From assembly GCA_944320285.1 (NCBI GenBank), contig CALUGX010000126.1, positions 21,498 through 85,497 on the forward strand: a stretch of 64,000 nucleotides of DNA, in the 5' to 3' direction. This DNA comes from an uncultured Prevotella sp. Its GTDB lineage: Bacteria; Bacteroidota; Bacteroidia; Bacteroidales; Bacteroidaceae. Of the stretch, positions 57,128-64,000 are shown one piece after another; position 1 is the stretch's first letter; each line of letters begins with the position of its first letter. A model generated the notes under the pieces. That model was not told the origin of the DNA. It did not search any database and was given only the letters and a program-made list of their open reading frames with translations. The translations under genes were made by a program, and so were the position numbers.

Positions 57128-58381
57128 CTATTTGTATTGTACTTGTTGGTAACCGACTAATCTGTCTGTGCGTCCGCCTTGTTCCCTGTAATACACCAAG
57201 GCTTGGTATTTGTTTTCAGTTTGGAAGAAGCAACCTTCCGATGGCACCACTCGACTTACCCCTTGGTTGTCAAGCATGACGAATTGGTAAGAATAATATC
57301 CTTGTTTTTGCAGTATTTTTGCAGTGTAGCATTTCCGTTCTTCGTCATAGTTCATTCTATATTCCTGGGTGAATTGGTCATTTGTCCATGCTCCGTTGAC
57401 ATATATTTCACCGTCAAATTTTTGTGGAACGTTCAACACATAATTTACAAATACGTACTCTGACGAGATGTCGTTTTCTATGTTGTCACTGTTTCTTATG
57501 TAAAATGCACCGTTGGCGTCCTCGTCGTACACATAGTTTAGGCGCGGCGCGCATGGGTAGGGATACACTTGGTAATTCTCACCATCCCAGACAATGCGGT
57601 CTATGCCCATTGTCGGATGTGTTACGTCGAGGATTTCATATTTATGGTATTCGTTCCCGGCTTGGAATATCAGGTCTCGGTTATGGTCCCATTTCAGGCC
57701 GTCGCCCATTATATATTGTGGCTTCGCGTTTATCTTGGCATTGTCCCATCTCCGGTTTTGCATCACCACTGTTTTTATTTGCGATGACGGGTCGTTGACG
57801 TTTATACTGCCATAGTTTACCGTCATCGTCACTTGTTGGTGCGCCTTATTAATGTCTATGTCTGTATTTGTGGTTACTCCGAGTTGCACACCCATCAGTG
57901 GTTCCAATACCATAAAGCACGCTGTGAATATAGGCCTGTTGCCGTCATTTTCGTCATAGACCGTCAATTTATAATTGCCGCTCATCTTCAGGCTGCATTG
58001 TTCGTTGGGAATTGTCAGCTTGTAATGGGTATATAGTATGTTTGTGTTTATCGATTCCTCGTTGTAGTCAATGGTGTTGCCTTCTTGGAAACCGTTTATA
58101 AAATCGCTTGAAAACAAGCCTTCCGAAACAGTCCAGTCAGCTTCGCAATGTTCTATTTTGTACGTGTAGCGGTGGTATGCGTGTGTAAAGTCGTCAAAAC
58201 TTATATATATCCTGTCGTTCGGGCTATGGCTGTTGAGCTTTATGATAGGTAGAGACATCCAGTTTTGCCCGGCCACAACTTGCAGTGAAGCGATGTTGTT
58301 GTCGTAAATCTCGTTGTTCTGTGCTTTTGCCTGATAGCTTAAAGATAATAGTAATATGCTGCTAAGTAAAAATTTCTTCAT
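57128..58381 (-). CDS. DUF5103 family, type IX secretion plug-like protein
   Basis: A 417-aa exported protein (signal peptide ending YQAKAQ). The DUF5103 pattern is strong: SLPIIKLNSHSPNDRIYISF, YRYTYKIEHCEADWT-like text, EGNTIDYNEESINTNILYTH and the closing DRLVGYQQVQYK. A DUF5103 protein forms the periplasmic plug of the type IX translocon (established for Flavobacterium). Other translocon genes are not in the window, apart from GldB as a possible relative. Confidence 0.85.
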   Translation of the reverse strand: MKKFLLSSILLLSLSYQAKAQNNEIYDNNIASLQVVAGQNWMSLPIIKLNSHSPNDRIYISFDDFTHAYHRYTYKIEHCEADWTVSEGLFSSDFINGFQEGNTIDYNEESINTNILYTHYKLTIPNEQCSLKMSGNYKLTVYDENDGNRPIFTACFMVLEPLMGVQLGVTTNTDIDINKAHQQVTMTVNYGSINVNDPSSQIKTVVMQNRRWDNAKINAKPQYIMGDGLKWDHNRDLIFQAGNEYHKYEILDVTHPTMGIDRIVWDGENYQVYPYPCAPRLNYVYDEDANGAFYIRNSDNIENDISSEYVFVNYVLNVPQKFDGEIYVNGAWTNDQFTQEYRMNYDEERKCYTAKILQKQGYYSYQFVMLDNQGVSRVVPSEGCFFQTENKYQALVYYREQGGRTDRLVGYQQVQYK

Positions 58382-58436
58382 GTGCGTTTTATTTTTAATA
58401 ACGCCTTATGTGGCACTTTATTATTTTAGAGTAGTT

Positions 58437-58535
58437 AAAGGAGTTAAAGTAGTTAACGCCCGCTGCGCGGGCTAAGTAGTTAAAGACAAAGCATTTGTCT
58501 TAACTCCTTAACTTCCTAACTCCTTAACTCCTAAT
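58437..58535. repeat. TTAACTCC-type inverted repeat with GC-rich inner hairpin
   Basis: Left-hand AGTTAAAG/AGTAGTTAA units pair loosely with right-hand CTTAACTCC units around AGACAAA-gca-TTTGTCT (58484-58500). A separate GCCCGC-tgc-GCGGGC hairpin is inserted in the left arm. It is located downstream of neither flanking gene: it sits between the DUF5103 start and the restriction island. Confidence 0.5.
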
Positions 58536-58574
58536 AAAACGTTTTAAACATTTTATTTTCTCGCTTATTTTCCG

Positions 58575-58582
58575 TACATTTG
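58575..58582 (+). promoter_or_regulatory. Promoter -7 box upstream of the restriction island
   Basis: TACATTTG, full TAnnTTTG match, with T-rich DNA at the -33 position. Transcription would begin near 58589, more than 300 nt before the first gene, and would include the long hairpin at 58690-58808. Confidence 0.5.
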
Positions 58583-58689
58583 CACAATGATAGGCGTGCG
58601 GCTGCGTCCATGCGCCTTTCAAGGCCTTGCCCGTAAGGGTGCGGTCTGATACTTTTGAGGAAATAATAGCGTCGCTATTTATTCTGTAA

Positions 58690-58808
58690 ACACTTCGAAG
58701 CCTGGCAGCATAGAAGTACGTACAATAGGAATAAGTAATGACGTCTGCGCTTATGCGCGGGCGTAACTTATCTATTGTACGTGGGTCATGCCAGGCACCC
58801 GGAAGTGT
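58690..58808 (+). ncRNA. Candidate structured RNA: 119-nt multi-segment hairpin
   Basis: Five nested stems lie in register: 58690-58696/58802-58808 (7 bp), 58701-58707/58789-58795 (7 bp), 58718-58728/58772-58782 (11 bp), 58731-58736/58766-58771 (6 bp) and 58741-58750/58755-58764 (10 bp with two G-T pairs), capped by TTAT. It lies between a promoter box and the first methyltransferase gene. A T-rich stretch follows at about 58853-58866. It could be a leader, an independent RNA, or a palindromic DNA element. The rest of the 58382-58917 gap shows no gene. Confidence 0.45.
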
Positions 58809-58917
58809 GGATAAGACGAACGTCCGCGCTTTTGTGTGCCCGCAGGTAATGGCCTTTTTGTTTTTATAGCATGAATTAGCAACGCTCAATAGGGTTTTGG
58901 AATGACATTCAAATTCT

Positions 58918-59598
58918 ATGGGCAAACATCCAAGTAACAACCAAATCGTTTCACGCGAGCGCGTGGCCGAGCACGGCGAGGTGTACACTTCGGAGCGCGA
59001 GGTTAACGCCATGCTCGACCTCGTTAACGATGAAACGCAGCGCGCTGACTCGCGCTTTCTCGAACCGGCCTGCGGCAACGGCAACTTCATGGTGGAGATT
59101 TTGCGCCGCAAGCTCCGCGCCGTCACCGCCCGCTACGGGCGCAGCCGCGCCGAATGGGCGGAGAAGGCGGTGTGCGCCGTGTGCTCCGTTTACGGCATAG
59201 ACATCCTTGCCGACAACGTGGCCGAGGCCCGCCGTAGGCTCTATGACGTGTTCGCCGACAGCGCGGAGGCCGTGCTCGGCGGCGTCAGTCCGGAACTTGG
59301 GCGCACCGTCGGATACGTCTTGCAGCGTAACGTCATCCTGGGCGACGCCCTTACCTTGCAGTCTGCCGACGGCACGGGGCGGCCAATCGTCTTCAGCGAA
59401 TGGACGTTCATCGGCGGCGGCAACGTGAAGCGGCGCGACTTCACACTGGATGCGTTGCTGAAGAACACGCCCATTGAGGGGCTAAACCTGTTCTCGGATT
59501 TAGGAGACGAAGCGTTCATCCCATTGCCCGTAAAGGAATATAAGATCGTAAACTTCCTAAACCTGAGCGACAATGGACAAGATCAATTACAACCCTGA
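58918..59598 (+). CDS. Methyltransferase-like protein of a restriction-modification system, lacking NPPY
   Basis: A 226-aa SAM-fold protein. [16 protein letters not shown] and [16 protein letters not shown] (motif I, residues 47-62) are those of N6-adenine methyltransferases, followed by [11 protein letters not shown]. Where the catalytic NPPY motif would be expected, after VILGDALTL, the sequence is [12 protein letters not shown]. It may bind SAM or DNA without methylating. It is very GC-rich (47 of 60 bases in 59101-59160). It overlaps the next gene by 26 nt. Confidence 0.78.
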   Translation: MGKHPSNNQIVSRERVAEHGEVYTSEREVNAMLDLVNDETQRADSRFLEPACGNGNFMVEILRRKLRAVTARYGRSRAEWAEKAVCAVCSVYGIDILADNVAEARRRLYDVFADSAEAVLGGVSPELGRTVGYVLQRNVILGDALTLQSADGTGRPIVFSEWTFIGGGNVKRRDFTLDALLKNTPIEGLNLFSDLGDEAFIPLPVKEYKIVNFLNLSDNGQDQLQP

Positions 59599-61078
59599 CG
59601 TGCTCTCGTGCCTTGCTAACTTGAGCAACGACGAAGTGTTCACACCTCCCGATTTGGCTAACCGTATGCTCGACTTGCTTCCGCAGGAGTTGTGGAGCAA
59701 TCCGGAGGCGCGCTTTCTCGACCCAGCCTGCAAGTCGGGCGTCTTCTTGCGCGAAATAGCCAAGCGGCTTATCGCCGGCCTCGCCACGGCAATGCCCGAC
59801 CTGCAACGGCGCATCGACCACATTTTTACGCGCCAGCTTTACGGCATGGCCATAACCGAACTTACCTCGCTGCTATCGCGCCGCTCGGTTTATTGCAGCA
59901 AAAATGCCGACGGGCGATATTCCGTCACCCGTTTCAGTACGCCCCAAGGCAATATAATCTATAATCGGACGGAGCACACATGGCGCAATGGCCGTTGCGT
60001 GTTTTGCGGAGCGAGCGAGGATGTTTACAGCCGTGGCGACGCCCTCGAAACACACGCTTACCAATTCATACATACAGAAAAACCACAAGACTTATTCAAA
60101 ATGAAATTCGATGTAATAATCGGTAATCCTCCGTATCAGTTGAGTGACGGGGGTGACACCGAAGAACGGAAACGAGGTGGGGCAACGCCTTTATATAATT
60201 TGTTTATTCAACAAGCGAAGAAATTAAATCCACATTACCTCATAATGATTATTCCTTCTCGTTGGTTTGCAGGAGGGCGAGGCTTGGATGAGTTTCGTGA
60301 TGAAATGTTGCACGATAAGCATTTAAAGAAGTTGATTGATTATCCGATTTCTACGGATTGCTTCCCTGGCGTTGAAATTAAAGGAGGTGTTTGTTATTTC
60401 TTATGGGATAAGTCGTATAATGGTGATTGTGAGATAACAACTGTAAGGTACAATAACATATCAAAATCCAAACGACCATTATTAGAAAAAGGGTGTGATA
60501 CTTTTATCAGATATAATGAAGCAGTACCTATTTATAGAAAAGTAAGAACTTTTGATGAAGAAACTTTTGATAAAAATGTTAGTAGTCTTAAACCGTTTGG
60601 ACTAAGAACATTTGTAAAAGGACATAATGATAAAAGGAATGGAGACGTTTTTTTGTTTGCAAACAAATCTGAGGGATATATAAATAGAAAAGAAATAACA
60701 CAAAATCAAAGTTGGATTGATGAATATAAGATTTATATTTCAAGGGCTTATGGGGCGGGAGAAGACTTCCCGCATCAAATTTTAAATAAGCCGTTCTTAG
60801 GTGAACCTAATACTTGTTGTACTGAAACTTATCTTGTAATAGGCCCATATGCAACTAAAGAAAGGGCCGAAAATGTTATCTCATACATAAAAACGAGGTT
60901 TTTTCGTTTTCTTGTTCTATTAAAGAAAAATACGCAAGATGCACCGTCTCGTGTCTATTCACTTGTCCCTCTCCAAGATTTTTCAGAACCTTGGACTGAC
61001 GAGAAACTTTATAAGAAATATGGATTGATTGAAGACGAAATTGCGTTTATCGATTCAATGATACGCCCGATGGAATAA
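59573..61078 (+). CDS. Eco57I-type DNA adenine methyltransferase
   Basis: A 501-aa protein. [20 protein letters not shown] and [15 protein letters not shown] (motif I, residues 48-62) are close in pattern to the upstream protein, so the N-terminal halves look paralogous. Residues 142-145 (CVFC) suggest a zinc knuckle. NPPY is at residues 185-188, followed by [13 protein letters not shown], and the C-terminus should hold target recognition. Base composition changes sharply around 60085 (38 of 60 GC at 59701-59760, 17 of 60 at 60541-60600). It probably methylates the site cut by the downstream enzyme. Confidence 0.88.
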   Translation: MDKINYNPDVLSCLANLSNDEVFTPPDLANRMLDLLPQELWSNPEARFLDPACKSGVFLREIAKRLIAGLATAMPDLQRRIDHIFTRQLYGMAITELTSLLSRRSVYCSKNADGRYSVTRFSTPQGNIIYNRTEHTWRNGRCVFCGASEDVYSRGDALETHAYQFIHTEKPQDLFKMKFDVIIGNPPYQLSDGGDTEERKRGGATPLYNLFIQQAKKLNPHYLIMIIPSRWFAGGRGLDEFRDEMLHDKHLKKLIDYPISTDCFPGVEIKGGVCYFLWDKSYNGDCEITTVRYNNISKSKRPLLEKGCDTFIRYNEAVPIYRKVRTFDEETFDKNVSSLKPFGLRTFVKGHNDKRNGDVFLFANKSEGYINRKEITQNQSWIDEYKIYISRAYGAGEDFPHQILNKPFLGEPNTCCTETYLVIGPYATKERAENVISYIKTRFFRFLVLLKKNTQDAPSRVYSLVPLQDFSEPWTDEKLYKKYGLIEDEIAFIDSMIRPME

Positions 61079-61102
61079 GGTAAACATTTGTCACCATAAA
61101 CT

Positions 61103-61210
61103 GACAAAGCATTTGTCTTAACTTCTTAACTTCTTAACTTCTTAACTTCTTAACTTCTTAACTTCTTAACTCCTAAAAAAGCATTTGTCTTTAACTCCTT
61201 TAACTACTTA
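61103..61210 (+). repeat. 8-bp tandem repeat and GCATTTGTC words between methylase and helicase genes
   Basis: After a small GACAAA-gca-TTTGTC palindrome (61103-61117), the unit CTTAACTT is repeated six times exactly (61117-61164), plus a partial copy. GCATTTGTCTTTAACTCC then follows (61181-61198), just before the ATG at 61217. The tract is in the non-coding spacer of the island. Confidence 0.8.
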
Positions 61211-61216
61211 GAAAAA

Positions 61217-63724
61217 ATGCCCAACGATAAATTCTTTCCATCCAGACCACGGCTAAAGCCGATGATTTACGCCTACGAAGAGCCGGACAACGCCCAAGTG
61301 AGCGGATTATTGAAAGTCGGCTACACGGCTAAGCAGACCGTGCAGGAACGCATAAACCAGCAGTTCCCGATAAAGAAACCGGGGCACACACCTTATATAA
61401 TACACGTGGAAGAGTCGGCAATGAGGGCCGACGGCACGGCATTCACCGACAAGGACGTGCACCGCCTGTTGCGCCGCAAAGGTTTTTATAATCCCGGCGG
61501 CGAATGGTTCAGGTGCAACGCCGACGACGTGAGGCGGGCTGTCATGGCATTGCGCCGTGGCGAAGAGGGCGACTGGATGCGAACGGAGACGTTCGGGATG
61601 CGCCCCGAACAGCGTGCCGCAGTTGACAAGACGGCGGCATACCTGAACAGCTATGCCCGCGAAACGGGACACACGCCACACTTTCTTTGGAACTGCAAGA
61701 TGCGCTTCGGCAAGACTTTCGCCGCCTACCAGCTTGCGCTAAGGATGAAGTGGAGCCGTCTGTTGGTGCTGACGTTCAAGCCGGCCGTGCGCAATGCGTG
61801 GGAGGAAGACCTCATGCGGCACGTGGATTTCAAGGGTTGGCAATTCATTTCGCGCGGTTCGCTCGAATATGAGGACGCCGACAAGAGCCGCCCATTCGTA
61901 TGTTTCGCCTCGTTCCAAGACTTTCTCGGCAAAAACAAGTTCGGCGGAATAAAAGCGAAGAACGAGTGGGCGCACGCCATCAACTGGGACTGCATCATCC
62001 TGGACGAATACCATTACGGCGCATGGCGAGACAAGGCGAAAGACCTTTACGACGCCGACGACGAGGGCGAAGTGGAGCATGAGGAAGGAAACGGGCAAGA
62101 ATATTTCAGCGAAGACGTAATGCCGCTCACCACGGGCGCGTATCTCTACCTGTCGGGCACGCCGTTCCGTGCCATCAACTCCGGCGAGTTTATCGAGGAG
62201 GAAATCTTCAACTGGACTTACTCTGACGAGCAACGCGCCAAGGAGGAGTGGCGGGGCGACAGCAACCCTTACGCCCCGCTGCCGCGCATGGTGGTGATGA
62301 CATATCAGCTGCCGCCGTCGATCGAGGCGATAGCGCGCAAGGGAGAGTTTAATGAGTTTGATCTTAACGAGTTCTTCGCCGCCACGGGCGAGGGCATGAA
62401 GGCACGCTTCAGGCACGAAGACGAGGTGGACAAGTGGCTCGCCCTGATACGCGGGGCGGCTATCGAGACCGCCGTTGACGACCTTCGGCTTGGCGCACGC
62501 AAGCCTCCGATGCCTTATTCCGACCGCCGTTTGCTTTCCGTTCTCACCCATACGCTGTGGTTCTTGCCGAGCGTGGCCTCGTGTTATGCCATGCGCAACC
62601 TGCTGGTTTCGCGCGAAAATGTGTTTTACCATGACTATGCAGTTATCGTGTGCGCCGGGCCGGAGGCCGGCATCGGTGCCGACGCCCTGCGCCCTGTGAC
62701 AGACGCGATAAACAATCCTGACGCTTTGTCAACCAAGACCATCACTCTTACCTGTGGCAAGCTGACTACGGGCGTGTCGGTAAAGCCGTGGACGGGCATC
62801 TTCATGTTGCGCAATACTACCAGCCCAGAAACTTACTTCCAAGCGGCGTTCCGCGTGCAGACGCCGTGGACCATAAAGAACCCTGACGGACTTCATCCCA
62901 ACCGTGAGGAAATAATGAAGAGGGAATGTTACGTGTTCGACTTTGCACCTAATCGCGCCCTGCGGCTTGTTTCCGAATACAGTTGCGACCTGAACGTTGA
63001 CGGCAGCGTCAGCCCGGAACGTAAAGTGGCCGAGTTCATTCACTTCTTGCCCGTGTTGTGTTATGACGGAAGCAGCATGAAAGCCGTAGATGCCGGTGAG
63101 ATTTTAGACTTTTCCGTAAGCGGGACAACGGCCACGCTGTTGGCACGCCGTTGGGAAAGCGCACTGTTGGTGAACGTTGACAACGACACGCTGCGCCGCC
63201 TCATGTCGTCGGCCGAGGCCATGAGGGCGCTGATGAACATCGAAGGTTTCCGTTCGCTAAACAAGGACATTGAGACCATAATAAACAAGAGTGAAAGCAT
63301 AAGCAAAGCCAAACGCGAATGTGGCGACGGCGCAGACAAAACCAAGAAGCGGGAACTGACCGAGGAAGAGAAGAAAATGAAAAGTATGCGCAAGCAAATA
63401 CAAGAGAAGCTGGTAAAGTTTGCCACGCGCATACCCGTGTTCATGTATCTTACGGATTACCGTGAGCACTGCCTTGGCGACGTCATAACCCAGCTTGAGC
63501 CGACACTCTTCAAAAATGTTACGGGACTTGACGTGCACGATTTCGAGCTACTTGTAAGCCTTAACGTGTTCAATGGCGCATTGATGAACCAAGCCATTTT
63601 CCGTTTTAAGCGTTACGAGGACGCCAGTCTTGAGTACACCGGCATCAATCGCCACGAGGCCGAAACTCACGTGGGAGGGTTTGATACAGTTGTGACAAAG
63701 GAGGAATTTGTCAATTTGGAGTGA
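61217..63724 (+). CDS. GIY-YIG nuclease / SF2 helicase fusion, restriction-like
   Basis: An 835-aa protein. Residues 16-110 resemble a GIY-YIG/T5orf172 nuclease (MIYAYEEPDN, LLKVGYTAKQTVQERI, GGEWFRCNADD). A superfamily 2 helicase follows: Walker A NCKMRFGKT (159-167), DEYH (263-266), SGTPF (313-317), and later LTTGVSVKPW and QAAFRVQTPW. A charged coiled-coil stretch lies at about residues 695-730. With the two methyltransferase-like genes upstream it fits the restriction part of an ATP-dependent system. The first 35 residues before the nuclease are short, as in stand-alone nucleases of this kind. Confidence 0.82.
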   Translation: MPNDKFFPSRPRLKPMIYAYEEPDNAQVSGLLKVGYTAKQTVQERINQQFPIKKPGHTPYIIHVEESAMRADGTAFTDKDVHRLLRRKGFYNPGGEWFRCNADDVRRAVMALRRGEEGDWMRTETFGMRPEQRAAVDKTAAYLNSYARETGHTPHFLWNCKMRFGKTFAAYQLALRMKWSRLLVLTFKPAVRNAWEEDLMRHVDFKGWQFISRGSLEYEDADKSRPFVCFASFQDFLGKNKFGGIKAKNEWAHAINWDCIILDEYHYGAWRDKAKDLYDADDEGEVEHEEGNGQEYFSEDVMPLTTGAYLYLSGTPFRAINSGEFIEEEIFNWTYSDEQRAKEEWRGDSNPYAPLPRMVVMTYQLPPSIEAIARKGEFNEFDLNEFFAATGEGMKARFRHEDEVDKWLALIRGAAIETAVDDLRLGARKPPMPYSDRRLLSVLTHTLWFLPSVASCYAMRNLLVSRENVFYHDYAVIVCAGPEAGIGADALRPVTDAINNPDALSTKTITLTCGKLTTGVSVKPWTGIFMLRNTTSPETYFQAAFRVQTPWTIKNPDGLHPNREEIMKRECYVFDFAPNRALRLVSEYSCDLNVDGSVSPERKVAEFIHFLPVLCYDGSSMKAVDAGEILDFSVSGTTATLLARRWESALLVNVDNDTLRRLMSSAEAMRALMNIEGFRSLNKDIETIINKSESISKAKRECGDGADKTKKRELTEEEKKMKSMRKQIQEKLVKFATRIPVFMYLTDYREHCLGDVITQLEPTLFKNVTGLDVHDFELLVSLNVFNGALMNQAIFRFKRYEDASLEYTGINRHEAETHVGGFDTVVTKEEFVNLE

Positions 63725-64000
63725 AATCTTTGTAATGACTGTGCGGAGGCATTATGATTCTTTGTCCGTTGTGTTTCTTGTGTTTTTCATTTCGTTCTTA
63801 TATTTATTAATAATGTGTTGTCCCGTTGTATTTGTGAATGACTGTTAAAATCAGGATATTTTTAAGATTTTCTTGTAGAAATATTTTGTGTTTAAGTGTA
63901 AAGTGTGTACTTTTGCATCCGCTTTTTCAGGGTTAGTTCCTGTGACGAGCAAAAGTTCTTTGAAAGACTGACACAGACGAGGAGCAGCGAGGCGTGCTTT
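63725..64000 (+). promoter_or_regulatory. Probable leader of an rRNA operon running off the right edge
   Basis: A full-consensus promoter (TTTG 63885-63888, 19-nt spacer, TACTTTTG 63908-63915) is followed by a non-coding leader. It contains AAAAGTTCTTTGAAAGACTG (63953-63972), which resembles the GTTCTTTGA antitermination text seen ahead of Bacteroidales 16S genes. No rRNA body is reached. The preceding 160 bp shows no gene. Confidence 0.5.

Noticed and set aside
58690-58808. Retron-type RNA
   Set aside because: No reverse transcriptase gene is present in the window, so the structure cannot be assigned to a retron.
58524-59126. 200-codon minus-strand open frame across the hairpin and first methyltransferase gene
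   Set aside because: It is antisense to a clear methyltransferase motif I and to the hairpin; GC-rich DNA produces such shadow frames.
61117-61170. CRISPR-like array
   Set aside because: The units are 8 bp with no spacers; it is a simple tandem repeat.
61739-62632. 297-codon minus-strand open frame inside the helicase gene
   Set aside because: It is antisense to the helicase Walker A to motif III region and has no domain; it is a GC-rich shadow frame.

Overview
The window is a chromosomal segment from a member of the Bacteroidales, most likely Prevotella or a close relative. Three things point there. Many genes are preceded by the Bacteroidetes-type promoter (TTTG about 19-21 nt upstream of TAnnTTTG). 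The window carries a short primary sigma factor without region 1.1. Several families are typical of the phylum: Nudix-type arabinose regulator, L28/L33/DUF4295 cluster, GldB, DUF5103 type IX plug, GHL10 hydrolase and C69 dipeptidase. No tRNA or CRISPR array was recognised. The extreme right end looks like the leader of an rRNA operon.

Layout, left to right. 0.3-8.3 kb: a minus-strand L-arabinose catabolic operon (secreted aldose epimerase, sodium/sugar symporter, Nudix regulator, araD, araA, araB) with a hairpin array between araA and araB. 8.8-11.1 kb: galM-galK. 11.2-16.1 kb: ABC-F ATPase, grpE, dnaJ and folC, apparently one unit. 17-20.2 kb: hisG-hisD-hisC, with no hisB after hisC. 20.4-23.7 kb: a lytic transglycosylase lipoprotein and a helix-hairpin-helix protein with a long beta-rich C-terminus. 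23.8-27.3 kb: rpoD, ispE and dnaB. 27.8-38.1 kb: cell-envelope hydrolases, nadC, a peptidase pair, menA, an HD protein and a peptidyl-prolyl isomerase. 38.4-39.5 kb: three small membrane genes (CD225, DUF2752, TM2), the first interrupted by a TAG codon. 39.7-48.8 kb: a DMP19-like gene, then housekeeping genes (smpB, HAD phosphatase, map, tsaD, cinA family, rpmB, rpmG, DUF4295, ftsY, rimO) and two HU genes, the second fused to a membrane segment and a LysM domain. 48.9-58.4 kb: DUF4861, GldB, a beta-helix lipoprotein, cdd, an AddB-like nuclease and the DUF5103 plug. 58.9-63.7 kb: a GC-rich three-gene restriction-modification-like island.

The most unusual part is the last one. Two methyltransferase-like proteins share a related N-terminal half, but the first lacks an NPPY motif. 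The second switches abruptly from GC-rich to AT-rich DNA at its target-recognition half. They are followed by a GIY-YIG/SF2-helicase fusion. A 119-nt, multi-segment hairpin preceded by a promoter-like box lies upstream, and an 8-bp tandem repeat separates the methylase from the helicase.

The intergenic DNA is also unusual. Long gaps carry a dispersed family of about 0.35-0.4 kb hairpin-rich elements (two clearly related copies in opposite orientation, plus related fragments), a recurrent GCATTTGTCTTAACTCC word, and a 205-bp MITE-like element with nearly perfect 27-bp terminal inverted repeats. All assignments come from reading the sequence; no database search was run.
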